64,000 bases of DNA from Akkermansia massiliensis (GCF_023516715.1 NZ_JAMGSI010000002.1:1054001-1118000), one strand, 5' to 3'. Positions 43,721 to 52,937 are shown, counted from the first letter of the stretch. Numbers and translations: made by a program. Notes: generated from the sequence alone by a model not told the origin.

Positions 43721-45499
43721 ATGTTGAAACAGGTTTGGAGATGGGTATCGCTTTTTCCGCTGCTCCATCCCGTATGGTTCAACCTGCTGTTGCTGGTTTT
43801 GGCCTGGAGCATTGTGGGCGTGGCGTACCAATCCAATGACGATCTGGTGATTGCGTCCGTGCTTGACGGCTGGGGCGACCCCTCCTACGCGGACGCTCAC
43901 GTCATTTTCGTCAATCCCCTGCTGACCGGGCTGCTGCTGAAAGCGGCTCCCGTTCTGGGCGGCCTGTCCGTCTGGCCCGTGTTCCTGGCGCTTGCCACGC
44001 TGTCCAGCGGAGCGGCCATTTTCACGATGCTGACGGCGCACGCCCGCAAGGCGCGCAGATATGATTTCAATACGCTGGTCCTGCTGCTGGTGTGGCTTTT
44101 AATCATGCCGGGCTTTTATGCCGCCCTGCAATTCAGCCATGCCGCCTTCCTGACGGGGTTCACCGGAGTGCTGGTATGCCTGAAGTACGGTTCCTCCTCC
44201 TGGAAGGGACTGTGCACGGGGGGATTCCTGTGCGTGCTGGGCAGCATGATCCGGCTGGACGCCGCCCTGGTGTGCGATGCTTTCTGGGGGGCCATCCTGC
44301 TGGCTGGCAGTTTGGACGGGTTTAAACCGTCCCGGGAAAAGATGCGTGCCCGCGGCCGTCTCTGGCTGGCCCTGGCCGGCGTACTGGCAGTCTCCTTCGG
44401 TCTGAATGAGTATAACAAGCACGCCCACCGGAATGTGCTGGAGGGCTGTGACGTGGCGGCGTGGAACCAGGCCCGCGCCCTCCTTTCGGACACATGCCCC
44501 ATCAGGCCGGAGGGCGCCTACCAGTGCGAGGAGTACGGCGTGTTCGCCAACGATATCAAGATGGTCCGGATGTTCACCAATTGCGATATGGACGCTTTCA
44601 ACACGGATTATCTGGAAAGGCTTCTGCTGGCGCGGGACGGGGGCGAGTTCTGGCCCAGGGCCTGGGTCCGCGGGGAGAAGGCCCTTCATCTGTTTTCCTG
44701 GGATTCCGTCATGGACCTTCTGCCGTGCTGGATTTTATTCGGCCTGGCCTGCCGCGTGTCTTTCCGGCGGGGGGATTCCCCGGCTCTGGTGTTCTGCGTG
44801 GGCGCCCTGCTGGTGCTGATTCTGCTGTACATGTCCAGCATAGACCGCCTGTATTTCCGCGTGGTGTATCCCACGTTCCTGATTGCCGGGCTGTGCCTGC
44901 TATGGTCGGATAAATACCGCCCCATTCGTTTCAAATGGACCGGAAAGGGCGCCCTGACAGGCGGCGTGCCCATGTTCTGCGCGTTCACCGTTTCTTTGTC
45001 ACAGGCGTGCGCCGCCGTGTGGGAGGCCAATCTGGAGTCTTTTTCCCCGGATGCCGGCCGCCTGCTGTGCGAACGGGTGGACCGTGAACCGGATTCCCTG
45101 TTCTGCGTCCAGATGTCCGGCGGCACCATTGACGACCTGGCTCCGGGACAGTCCGTTTTCCGCAAGGCATGGAGCTGTTCCCGGAAGAATGTCGTGACGC
45201 TGGGCGGCTGGAATTTTCCGTTGAAGCCCGTGCAGCGGAAGCTGAAGGAGATGGGCTGGGAGGGGCAGTCCTCCCTGAACCTGTGCAGGGACAACGTATA
45301 TATTGTCTGCCTGACTCCGCAGGGGGACGTTTCCGACATGGACAGCAAGTTCATGGGGATGCTCAGCCGCCATATATGGGAGCGGCACGGCGTACGCACG
45401 GCCTGGCATCTGGATGAGAATATTGAGGGCGTGCGCATTTACCGCCTGCGCAAGACATGGTTCCAGCCCGGGAAGCAGGAACTGCCTCCGTCCCGGTGA
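43721..45499 (+). CDS. Polytopic membrane protein, possible GT-C glycosyltransferase
   Basis: 592 residues, ATG at 43721 preferred to TTG at 43715. About ten membrane helices in the first 430 residues, with an early loop SNDDLVIASVLDGWGDP that has the acidic pair expected after helix 1 of GT-C enzymes. A soluble C-terminal region of about 150 residues follows. GtrC-like and DUF6056-like proteins have this plan. It follows the amino-sugar cassette in the same direction, from its own promoter, and may transfer the flipped sugar to a surface glycan. Not homologous by eye to the YfhO-like protein at 49528. Confidence 0.7.
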   Translation: MLKQVWRWVSLFPLLHPVWFNLLLLVLAWSIVGVAYQSNDDLVIASVLDGWGDPSYADAHVIFVNPLLTGLLLKAAPVLGGLSVWPVFLALATLSSGAAIFTMLTAHARKARRYDFNTLVLLLVWLLIMPGFYAALQFSHAAFLTGFTGVLVCLKYGSSSWKGLCTGGFLCVLGSMIRLDAALVCDAFWGAILLAGSLDGFKPSREKMRARGRLWLALAGVLAVSFGLNEYNKHAHRNVLEGCDVAAWNQARALLSDTCPIRPEGAYQCEEYGVFANDIKMVRMFTNCDMDAFNTDYLERLLLARDGGEFWPRAWVRGEKALHLFSWDSVMDLLPCWILFGLACRVSFRRGDSPALVFCVGALLVLILLYMSSIDRLYFRVVYPTFLIAGLCLLWSDKYRPIRFKWTGKGALTGGVPMFCAFTVSLSQACAAVWEANLESFSPDAGRLLCERVDREPDSLFCVQMSGGTIDDLAPGQSVFRKAWSCSRKNVVTLGGWNFPLKPVQRKLKEMGWEGQSSLNLCRDNVYIVCLTPQGDVSDMDSKFMGMLSRHIWERHGVRTAWHLDENIEGVRIYRLRKTWFQPGKQELPPSR

Positions 45500-45520
45500 T
45501 GCGCCGCGCCGGAAAGTAAA

Positions 45521-45551
45521 ATCCCCCGATGCACGCTGCGCACCGGGGGAT
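45521..45551. terminator. Terminator between convergent genes
   Basis: ATCCCCCG (45521-45528) pairs with CGGGGGAT (45544-45551). On the minus strand TTTTAC follows, so it serves the gene at 45581-46666; it may also end the plus-strand transcript. Confidence 0.75.
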
Positions 45552-45580
45552 GAAAGGGAAATTGGAGCTGTCGACGGTTG

Positions 45581-46666
45581 TTAAAAGCGCGGGCCGCCGC
45601 CGGGCATGCGCCTGTTTGTGCGCTCTTCACGGAGTTTTGCCTGTTCCGCCGGGGTAAGAAGCAGGAATTCCAGGTCGCGGATGGCGCGCTGTTTTTCAGC
45701 GGGATCCTTGATGCCGGAAATCAGGCTTTTCATTTTTTCAAGGGCGGCCACCTGGTCGCCGAGCTCAAAGCATGCCTTTTCCCGTTCCCACTGCCTTTTG
45801 ACCAGGAAGCTGGCTTTTTCCACTTCCGCCGTTTTTTTGTCGCTGGCGGAATTATTTTGCAGCAGGGTCGCTTCCAGTCCGATGCGTTTATTCCAGAGTT
45901 TCCGGAAGTTTTCCACATCCTTTTTTTCCTTGTAGGGAGCCAGCAGCACGCGGTCGAAGATGGTGTTGAGGTCCATCAGGTTGTCCGGCAGAGTATCCGA
46001 ACGGTAGTCGCTGATGTTCAGGTAGGAGCGGATTACTTCACTGGCTCCGCCCACCATGGGGAGCTGTTCGCCCACATCCTTGGCGTTGGCGGCCACTTCA
46101 TCCAGCATGGACAAGACGCTGGAGGAAACGTTGAGTTCGCGCTCGTTCTTCTCGGCATCCGCCTTTCTCAGGCACAGCAGCATCCATTTGCACTGGATTT
46201 GAAGGGCTTTTTTGAAGCCTGGGGCCACGTTGTTCCCCGTATTCTGCTTGCGCCAGTTGGAAAAGGCGGTGCTGGGGCTGTCCGGCTTGCTGCTGTTGCC
46301 GTTGCTGCCTCCTCTTCCTCCGGAGCCCGGCATGCGCATCATCCGGAATCCTCCCCCTCCGCCCCGGTTCAGCATGCGGGACATCATGCTGGTCGGGTTC
46401 AGAAAGCGGTCTTTCATGGCGTCTACATAAAGTTTCATGGCGGCGTTTTCCGTGCTGGTGGCCGCGGTGAGGGCGGTCACAGCCTTCTGGATACGGGCGG
46501 AGCTGGTGTTCAGGTAGCCGGATTTGACTTCCTTAAGCCACTCGGTGGCTTCCTTCCTTGCGGAATCGGTAAGCATTTCCTGAGCCTGGCAGAAACCGGA
46601 GCCCAGGATGAGAAGCATCAGCGCGGAAAGCGCCGGACGTTTGCGGAGCGGGGTGAAGTGTATCAT
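45581..46666 (-). CDS. Secreted protein of unknown function
   Basis: 361 residues, no family recognised. Signal peptide to about GFCQAQ. After a helix-rich region comes a Gly/Arg/Met-rich segment (about 99-120, RGGGGGFRMMRMPGSGGRGG) and then predominantly helical sequence with charged C-terminal helices (about 255-345). The last helix, RDLEFLLLTPAEQAKLREER, resembles the LTP(x)Q helices of CpxP/Spy-like periplasmic chaperones, but only locally. Start ATG at 46666. Single gene with its own terminator. Confidence 0.7.
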   Translation of the reverse strand: MIHFTPLRKRPALSALMLLILGSGFCQAQEMLTDSARKEATEWLKEVKSGYLNTSSARIQKAVTALTAATSTENAAMKLYVDAMKDRFLNPTSMMSRMLNRGGGGGFRMMRMPGSGGRGGSNGNSSKPDSPSTAFSNWRKQNTGNNVAPGFKKALQIQCKWMLLCLRKADAEKNERELNVSSSVLSMLDEVAANAKDVGEQLPMVGGASEVIRSYLNISDYRSDTLPDNLMDLNTIFDRVLLAPYKEKKDVENFRKLWNKRIGLEATLLQNNSASDKKTAEVEKASFLVKRQWEREKACFELGDQVAALEKMKSLISGIKDPAEKQRAIRDLEFLLLTPAEQAKLREERTNRRMPGGGPRF

Positions 46667-46772
46667 GACGGTATGAGGTTACAGGGTATTTTTACAAACC
46701 CCTCCCCTGAAGAAAAGTTGCAGCTTTTCTTCAAAAAAAAGAACAGCACATATTGTTACGGAGGAAAAATGT

Positions 46773-48122
46773 TTACCCCAGCACCTTGCGGACGCAGGCG
46801 GAGCAGACGGCTACGGCCTCCTCCATTTCCTCCGGGGAAATGATGAGGGGCGGGTTGAAGTACAGGACGTCTCCCAGCGGCCGAAGCAGCAGGCCCTGTT
46901 TAAGCGCTTCCTTGTAAATCTGGTATCCCAGCCGCCGTTCGGACGGGAAGCTCTTCTTGGTTTCCCTGTCCTCCACCAGTTCAATGGCGTTCACCAGGCC
47001 CAGGCTGCGGATTTCCCCCACGTGCGGATGGTTCCCCAGCGCATCGGCGATCATCCGGTGGAAGAGGGGGGCCTTTTCCTGCGCCCGGGAAATAATTTGT
47101 TCCTCGTCCAGAATCTTCAGCACCGCCAGGGCGGCGGAACAGCCCAGGGGGTTGCCGGAGTAGGTATGGCTGTGCATGAAGGCCTTTCCTTCCCGGTAGT
47201 CCGCATAAAAGGCATCGTAAATCTTCTGCGTGGTGATGGTGATGGACATGGGCATGTAGCCGCCCGTGAGCCCCTTGGAGACGCACATGATATCCGGGGA
47301 GATGCCGGCCTGGTCGCAGGCGAACATGCTGCCCGTGCGGCCGAAGCCGGTGGCGATTTCATCCGCAATGAGGTGCACGTTATAGGCGTCGCACAGGGCG
47401 CGCAGCTTCGCCAGATAGGCGGGGGGGTACATTCGCATGCCCGCGGAGCCCTGGAGCAGGGGTTCCACCAGCAGGGCGGCGCATTCGTCCCCATGGCGCG
47501 CAAAGGCCTCCTGGGCCGCGTCAATGCATTCCGCCTGGCAGCAGCCTCGTTTTTTTCCCTTGGGGCAGCGGTAGCAGTCCGGAGCGGGAATGCGCACGAT
47601 GTCCAGCAGCAGGGGCTTGTAGAGTTCCGAGTAAAGGTCCAGGCCGCCTGCGGAGAGGGCTCCCAGGGTTTCTCCGTGATAGCCGTCACTCAGGGACATG
47701 AAGCGCACTTTCTGGCGGTTTCCGGTCTGGTAGTGGTACTGGAAACTCATTTTCATGGCGGATTCGATGGACGCCGAACCGTTGTCGGAAAAATTGAACT
47801 TGCAGAGTCCCTGCGGGATTTTTTTCATCAGCTCCTCGCACAGGGTGATGGCCGGCTTGTGCGAGAAGTTGGCGAAGATGACGTGCTCCAGGGAATCAAG
47901 CTGGTTCTTGATGGCCTGGTTGATTTTAGGGTGGGAGTGCCCGAGCAGGTTGCACCACCAGGAGCTGACCACGTCCAGATAGCGCTTCCCGTCCACGTCG
48001 TACAGGTGGATTCCCTGCCCGCGTTCGATCACGATGGGGGGCAGCGTTTCATAGTCTTTCATCTGGGAACAGGGATGCCAGATGTATTCCAGATCTTTTT
48101 TTGACCAGTCGGAGTGATTCAT
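46773..48122 (-). CDS. bioA: Adenosylmethionine-8-amino-7-oxononanoate aminotransferase
   Basis: Converts KAPA to DAPA in biotin synthesis, with PLP and S-adenosylmethionine as amino donor. 449 residues: HPCSQMKDYE at the substrate entry, DGYHGETLGALS, DEIATGFGRTG and the PLP lysine in CVSKGLTGGYMP. A Cys-rich insert, CYRCPKGKKRGCCQAEC (about residues 183-199), is found in a subgroup of BioA proteins and may bind metal. It lies 30 bp after bioB. bioD, bioF, bioC and a BirA-type regulator are not in the window. Confidence 0.93.
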   Translation of the reverse strand: MNHSDWSKKDLEYIWHPCSQMKDYETLPPIVIERGQGIHLYDVDGKRYLDVVSSWWCNLLGHSHPKINQAIKNQLDSLEHVIFANFSHKPAITLCEELMKKIPQGLCKFNFSDNGSASIESAMKMSFQYHYQTGNRQKVRFMSLSDGYHGETLGALSAGGLDLYSELYKPLLLDIVRIPAPDCYRCPKGKKRGCCQAECIDAAQEAFARHGDECAALLVEPLLQGSAGMRMYPPAYLAKLRALCDAYNVHLIADEIATGFGRTGSMFACDQAGISPDIMCVSKGLTGGYMPMSITITTQKIYDAFYADYREGKAFMHSHTYSGNPLGCSAALAVLKILDEEQIISRAQEKAPLFHRMIADALGNHPHVGEIRSLGLVNAIELVEDRETKKSFPSERRLGYQIYKEALKQGLLLRPLGDVLYFNPPLIISPEEMEEAVAVCSACVRKVLG

Positions 48123-48152
48123 GGGGAAAGGAGCGGGAAAACGGGACAGCCC

Positions 48153-49118
48153 TTATTTCATGCGGACTTCATAGCCCAGCTCCGCCAGCATGGCCAGGTC
48201 TTCCCGGATGGTGACGCCGGAGGTGGTGAGCATGTCCCCGGAGATGGCGGCATTCGCCCCGGACATGAAGATTTTCCTGCCGTGGTCCTTCATGGTGTTC
48301 CTTCCGGCGGCGATGCGGACGAAGCCATCCGGCATGATGAAGCGCACCAGCGCCACGATGCGGAGCTGGTCTTCCTCCCCAAGCGGGGTCATGTTCGCGT
48401 ACGGCGTACCGGGGATGGGCGTCAGGAAGTTGATGGGCGCGGACTTGATGCCCAGTGCGGCGATGTCCATGTACATATCTATCCGGTCCTCCAGGGTTTC
48501 CCCCAGCCCCATGATGCCGCCGCTGCACACTTCCAGCCCGGCTTCCATAGCCCACTTGATGGTTTGCAGCTTGTCGTCGTACGTGTGCGTGGTGCAGACA
48601 TTCGGGAAGTTGCGGCGGGAGGTTTCCAGGTTGTTGTGGTAACGGGAGACGCCCGCGGCCTTCAATTGTTCGCAGTGCTTTTTGGAGATGAGGCCGTGGG
48701 AGGCGCAGAGGGAGATGCCGCAGCGTTCGGCGATGTGCCTGTAGCTGGCGCAGAGCCGGTCCACGTCCGCATCCGTCAGCCTCTTGCCGGAGGTGACGAT
48801 GGAATAGCGCAGGATGCCCCGTTCGTCATTGTACCTGGCGCCCGCCAGCAGGGCTTCATCACTTAAGAGGGGGTATTCCTCCACCGCGGTGGAGTAATGG
48901 GCGGACTGGGCGCAGTACTTGCAGTTTTCCGAACATTTGCCGCTGCGCCCGTTGATGATGGTGCAGAGGTCGAAGACGTTTCCGCAGAAGTGCTCCCGGA
49001 TGGCGTTGGCCGCCTGGCACAGCTCCTCCAGCGGTTCCCGGCTGAGGGCTATCAGTTCTTCTCTGGTGCAGGAACCGCCCTGGAGCACCCTGGAGAGGAG
49101 GGAAGAGGTCAGACTCAT
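48153..49118 (-). CDS. bioB: Biotin synthase (radical SAM)
   Basis: Inserts sulfur into dethiobiotin. 321 residues: the radical-SAM motif CSENCKYC (CxxxCxxC) near residue 57 holds the 4Fe-4S cluster. NLETSRRNF, CSGGIMGLGE and a C-terminal RVAAGR-like (RIAAGRNTM) Arg for the 2Fe-2S cluster are present. Start ATG at 49118. First gene of bioB-bioA. The sequence just upstream has an inverted repeat that may regulate it. Confidence 0.95.
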   Translation of the reverse strand: MSLTSSLLSRVLQGGSCTREELIALSREPLEELCQAANAIREHFCGNVFDLCTIINGRSGKCSENCKYCAQSAHYSTAVEEYPLLSDEALLAGARYNDERGILRYSIVTSGKRLTDADVDRLCASYRHIAERCGISLCASHGLISKKHCEQLKAAGVSRYHNNLETSRRNFPNVCTTHTYDDKLQTIKWAMEAGLEVCSGGIMGLGETLEDRIDMYMDIAALGIKSAPINFLTPIPGTPYANMTPLGEEDQLRIVALVRFIMPDGFVRIAAGRNTMKDHGRKIFMSGANAAISGDMLTTSGVTIREDLAMLAELGYEVRMK

Positions 49119-49130
49119 GCGTCAAAGACT

Positions 49131-49171
49131 ACCCCCGGCGCGGTTCACGTCAAGGGCAGAATGCCGGGGGT
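49131..49171 (-). promoter_or_regulatory. Inverted repeat in the bioB upstream region
   Basis: ACCCCCGGC (49131-49139) and GCCGGGGGT (49163-49171), 9-bp perfect arms, 13-53 bp before the bioB start. A -35-like TTGACG lies between them on the minus strand. It could be an operator or a leader hairpin; it does not resemble the BirA operator. Confidence 0.35.
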
Positions 49172-49202
49172 TACGTATCGTGGGGAATCCTTCCCTTTTT
49201 CC

Positions 49203-49535
49203 TTATTTGGCCGGCTGTTCCGGGGCCTTGTAGCGCAGGGCCTGGAATCCGGGCGCGGGCTTGTATTCCTTGTCCAGGATGGCGATGGCCCTGTCAATAA
49301 GGTCACGGTTTTCCGCGGCGATGTCGTTTTTCTCCGCGGGGTCTTTTACGATGTCGTACACTTCCCAGTTGCCGGGTTTTTTGCCAGGGAACAGGTTGAG
49401 GCGGATGACTTTCTTTGCGTCAAAGCGCACGGCCACCTGGCCGCCGTAGCCGCCTCCCGCCCAAACCACGGGTTTCCTGTCTTTCAGGGCGGATTTTTTA
49501 CCCAGCAGGACGGGAGAGAGGTCTATCTTAATGGG
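49203..49535 (-). pseudogene. C-terminal remnant of a sulfatase gene
   Basis: Minus-strand frame reading IDLSPVLLGKKSALKDRKP, VVWAGGGYGGQVAVRFDAKK, VYDIVKDPAEKNDIAAEN: the final domain of arylsulfatase/N-acetylglucosamine-6-sulfatase proteins. Everything before about 49535 is missing; the catalytic CxPxR half is not in the window. The break coincides with the stop of the YfhO-like gene, so the upstream part was probably deleted when that segment was joined. Confidence 0.75.
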
Positions 49536-51783
49536 GGGAGGAAGGCCGTTTTTTTACATGCCGCCAGAGACAGGCGGCACAAATCAGGAGAAGGGTGGCG
49601 AGGATGATGCAGTAATAGGTGTTCTGGCGGTGGTCCCTGTATTGGAGGAGGACATGCGCGGGCGTGTCGGAAACGGGAAGGGGAACGATGATGCCGTAGT
49701 TTTCCGAGCATTCCACGGGAACGGGCACCCCTCCGTTGATGCGTGCCGTCCAGCCTTCGGAATAGCTTTCCAGAATATCCAGTGAGGAGGCCCCCGGCGG
49801 GACGGTGAAGTCCATTTTATTGTACGTGAGCCAGTTGGGGTGCACGACGGCGCTTTCTTCCGTAGCAGGGCCGTTTGCAAAGTATCTGCCCCTGTAATGC
49901 GGGTTGGCAAAGAGGACGTACCGGGAAGTGTTTTCCACCAGGTTCCAGCCTTTGGTTTCCGGGAGCTGCTGGCGCGGGTTAACGAGAAGGTGGGAAATGC
50001 CTGCCTTGGCGGCGGCTTCCGGATGGGTCAGGATGTCCTGAAGGGCATGGAGACGTTTGGGCCTGACGGTTTCATAGCCTTCCGCCTGTTTGATGCCGAA
50101 GCTGGAAAGGTGGTTGTCGTGGAAATAGTCCTTGTCCCTGTGTGAAGTGTAGCACAGGACGGAACCGTCCCCCACCTGCTGTTTCAGGTGCGGCAGCCAT
50201 TCGGGTTCCCTGTACAGGCCTGCGGATTCGGGCTTGTCCGCATAGTGGACCCAGGTGGCCTGAACGAGAAGCTGTTCCCCCAGGGAGCACAGAATGACCG
50301 CGGAGGCCAGCAGCAGCTTGTGCCGTGCGAAGACATGGATGCGGGAGGCGGCCCACAGGCCTCCCCACAGCAGTGCAAGCAGGGCCAGCGTGCGGGGATA
50401 CCAGATGCACGTTTGTTCCAGCAGGCGTTCCGTCCTCAGCATGTACCAGGCTTCCCTGCCCGTTTCAGCGGGTGAGAGGCGGGAAACAAGGTTTCTCTGG
50501 AGGGTGGAGAGAATGTCCTGGTGGAAGATTTGAATCAGGATGGAGCACAGAAGCCATCCCAGCGTTAGGATGCCCAGCGCGATGAAGATTTTCTTCCAGA
50601 CCGTTCTTGCGGGTTCCTGAGTAAAGGCATGGAGCTGCCACGCGGCCAGCCAGGAGGCGCCCAGGGCATAGACCGTGGTGGAACGGGAATAAAAATAGGT
50701 GATGAGGGGGGTGAAGGCCAGAATCAGGCTGATGACCATCAGGAATTTTGCCGTCAGGGGGGCTTTTCTGTTAAAGAGGCCCAGCACGGCAAGGACGAAG
50801 ATGACGCCTCCGGTGAATTTCAGGTCAAACAGGTCCTGGCCCATGAGTTTGAACAGGTCAATCGTTTCCGGAACGCCCAGGAGCGTGGGGAACAGGACGG
50901 TGACCAGGGAGGGAAGATGAGTGATTCCGGTCAGGAAGGGAATGGGCCTGCAACCTTCCATCAGGGGTGGAATGGTCTGGGCCAGCACGTCTATGGAGAG
51001 AAGGCCCCCGGCGATGCCGGACACCAGGTAGGGCAGGGAGACGCGCCAGAGGGTTTTAAACTTCCAGCGTGAGGGGGACGTCCACCAGTCCGCCAGCCAA
51101 ACGCACCCCGTGAGCAGTACGATGAACAGGCACGCCTGAAGGTGGCCGCCCCGGAACCCGAGGGCGATGAAGAGGATGGAAGGAAGGTCGATGATTCTTT
51201 TTTCCCTGTTGCGCATCAGCGCCCATAATATCCACGGGGCCCAGCACATGGTTCCCAGCACCCACCGGTGGTAAATCCACAGGACGAATTGGGAGTAGAA
51301 GCCGTAGCCTATCGCCCCCAGCAGGCAGTAGGGAGCCGGAACCTGGCGGCTCCGCAGGAAGACGATCATGCCCAGACCCGCAAGGAAGAATTGCAGGATG
51401 ATGCCCGTGTCCCAGGCCGTCCAGAAGGGCAGGAAGAAGTAGAGGACGTGGTGCCAGTCACCGGGGCACAGCATCGTGTTTTCCGCAATGGCCGTTCCGT
51501 TGTGGGTGTACGGATTCCAGCCCATGTAACCGTCCTGCCGGAAGCTTTGCGCTACGGAGTAGTTGTAGGGCAGGTATTGGGAGATGGCGTCCACGGTAAA
51601 GTGGTTGTGGACGTTTTCCATGGGCTGCGTGGCATACGGGGAGATGAGGCAGTCCATGATGTCCATGGGCGCCAGCACTTTGCCCCCGAAGATGGCCGGG
51701 GCAAAGCAGGCCCCAACGAGGACGGCCCAGAGGAGGCAGCAGAGCCAGAAAGAGCGCCGGGAGAGGGAGTCAGTGTTTTTCAT
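49528..51783 (-). CDS. YfhO-like GT-C membrane protein
   Basis: 751 residues with about twelve membrane helices, a first large loop (MDIMDCLISPYATQPMENVHN, with the acidic residues expected of a GT-C active site) and a C-terminal periplasmic domain of about 230 residues. This is the plan of YfhO, the transferase that glycosylates lipoteichoic acid in Firmicutes together with the GT2 CsbB. ATG at 51783 lies 14 bp inside the GT2 gene, a tight coupling. Acceptor here unknown; a Gram-negative surface glycan or protein is likely. Confidence 0.78.
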   Translation of the reverse strand: MKNTDSLSRRSFWLCCLLWAVLVGACFAPAIFGGKVLAPMDIMDCLISPYATQPMENVHNHFTVDAISQYLPYNYSVAQSFRQDGYMGWNPYTHNGTAIAENTMLCPGDWHHVLYFFLPFWTAWDTGIILQFFLAGLGMIVFLRSRQVPAPYCLLGAIGYGFYSQFVLWIYHRWVLGTMCWAPWILWALMRNREKRIIDLPSILFIALGFRGGHLQACLFIVLLTGCVWLADWWTSPSRWKFKTLWRVSLPYLVSGIAGGLLSIDVLAQTIPPLMEGCRPIPFLTGITHLPSLVTVLFPTLLGVPETIDLFKLMGQDLFDLKFTGGVIFVLAVLGLFNRKAPLTAKFLMVISLILAFTPLITYFYSRSTTVYALGASWLAAWQLHAFTQEPARTVWKKIFIALGILTLGWLLCSILIQIFHQDILSTLQRNLVSRLSPAETGREAWYMLRTERLLEQTCIWYPRTLALLALLWGGLWAASRIHVFARHKLLLASAVILCSLGEQLLVQATWVHYADKPESAGLYREPEWLPHLKQQVGDGSVLCYTSHRDKDYFHDNHLSSFGIKQAEGYETVRPKRLHALQDILTHPEAAAKAGISHLLVNPRQQLPETKGWNLVENTSRYVLFANPHYRGRYFANGPATEESAVVHPNWLTYNKMDFTVPPGASSLDILESYSEGWTARINGGVPVPVECSENYGIIVPLPVSDTPAHVLLQYRDHRQNTYYCIILATLLLICAACLWRHVKKRPSSPH

Positions 51784-52732
51784 GCTTAAGATTGCGTTCC
51801 TCCCAATGCATGAGGGAGAGGACATGGTCGTACCGCTGGGCGGACCGGAGGCCGTGAAGTATGAAGGCGATGGTCAGCGCGAGGGCCGATACGGTGAAAA
51901 GGCCCATGGACAGGACGGCCAGCGGAAGGTGGAAGACATAGTCGTACCGGAAGTAGTCCAGAACGGCAGGGATGCCGGCCAGAATGGCGAGGATGAGCAG
52001 AACCGCGCTGATGATGGAGAAGAAGAACAGGGGGCGGTGGTTCATCAGGACGGCGAAGATGGTTTTGATGACCTTCACCCCGTCAGATACGGTAGAGAGC
52101 TTGGATACGGAGCCTTCCGGGCGGTCCATGTAATTAGTGGGGATTTCCACGACGGAATAGCCGTTGTCCAGGGCGTGGATGCTGATTTCCGTTTCCAGTT
52201 CAAAGCCCGTGGAGAGAATGGGGAAGTTTTTGACGAACCGCTTGGAAAAGACGCGGTAGCCCGTCAGGATGTCATGCAGGTTGCCCTGGAACAGTTTGTT
52301 GATGAGCATGCGGACGGCCTTGTTTCCCGTATTGTGCATGGGGCGCTTGTTTTCCCGGCTGTAAATGCCGGCGTCATGGCGGTCTCCGCATACCATGTCC
52401 GCATCTCCCTGGAGAACCGGTTCCAGCAGGCGGGGGAGGTCGGCGGCGGGATAGGTCAGGTCTGCATCCACCATTACGTAAACGTCCGCATCTATTTCCC
52501 GGAACGCCTTTTTAATGGCCATGGCCTTACCCTTCCGTTTTTCTTGAAGCAGCGTGCCGGAACAGCCTAATTCTTCATAAGTTTTCCTGGCTATTTCCGC
52601 AGTTTTATCGGAAGAATTATTATCAACTACATAAATGGCCGCTTCCGGGCAGTGGGAATGAAAATCCTGCATCACTTCCCGAATGGTCAATTCTTCATTG
52701 TAGGCGGGGATAATGATGGCGATGGAAATCAT
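51770..52732 (-). CDS. Polyprenol-phosphate glycosyltransferase (GT2, DPM/CsbB-like)
   Basis: 320 residues. GT-A domain: IAIIIPAYNEELTI, YVVDNNSSDKTAEIA, and VDADLTYP (DxD), then a cytosolic region with GYRVFSKRF and ETEISIHALDNGY. The C-terminal part has two membrane helices (about 232-258 and 268-296). It probably loads a sugar from UDP- or GDP-sugar onto undecaprenyl phosphate. Paired with the YfhO-like gene. ATG at 52732. No GtrA-type flippase is adjacent. Confidence 0.85.
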   Translation of the reverse strand: MISIAIIIPAYNEELTIREVMQDFHSHCPEAAIYVVDNNSSDKTAEIARKTYEELGCSGTLLQEKRKGKAMAIKKAFREIDADVYVMVDADLTYPAADLPRLLEPVLQGDADMVCGDRHDAGIYSRENKRPMHNTGNKAVRMLINKLFQGNLHDILTGYRVFSKRFVKNFPILSTGFELETEISIHALDNGYSVVEIPTNYMDRPEGSVSKLSTVSDGVKVIKTIFAVLMNHRPLFFFSIISAVLLILAILAGIPAVLDYFRYDYVFHLPLAVLSMGLFTVSALALTIAFILHGLRSAQRYDHVLSLMHWEERNLKHEKH

Positions 52733-52772
52733 GTGATGACCTTTTGAAAATTGAGTATCTTACCAGAGATTA

Positions 52773-52787
52773 CGGATTGCGAATTCG
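52773..52787. repeat. 15-bp palindrome-related element, left copy
   Basis: CGGATT-GCG-AATTCG, one base from a perfect palindrome. It faces the copy at 52938-52952. Same family as 10395-10409. Confidence 0.5.
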
Positions 52788-52937
52788 AAGTCAACATGTT
52801 TTTCTGAAACCGAATTAGTTAATAGAAAAGACCGGTTATCGGAAAAGAAATTTTTCTTTAATTTGAAGGTGTGGATTCCTGATAAAATTCTGCCTTGCAA
52901 AAGATTTCAGGTTTGCATCAACCGCCGTTCTTTTGGC

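Noticed and set aside
46709-46740. Hairpin GAAGAAAAG-TTGCAG-CTTTTCTTC next to eight A, considered as the bioA terminator
   Set aside because: The T run lies before, not after, the stem on the minus strand, so it has the wrong polarity for an intrinsic terminator.
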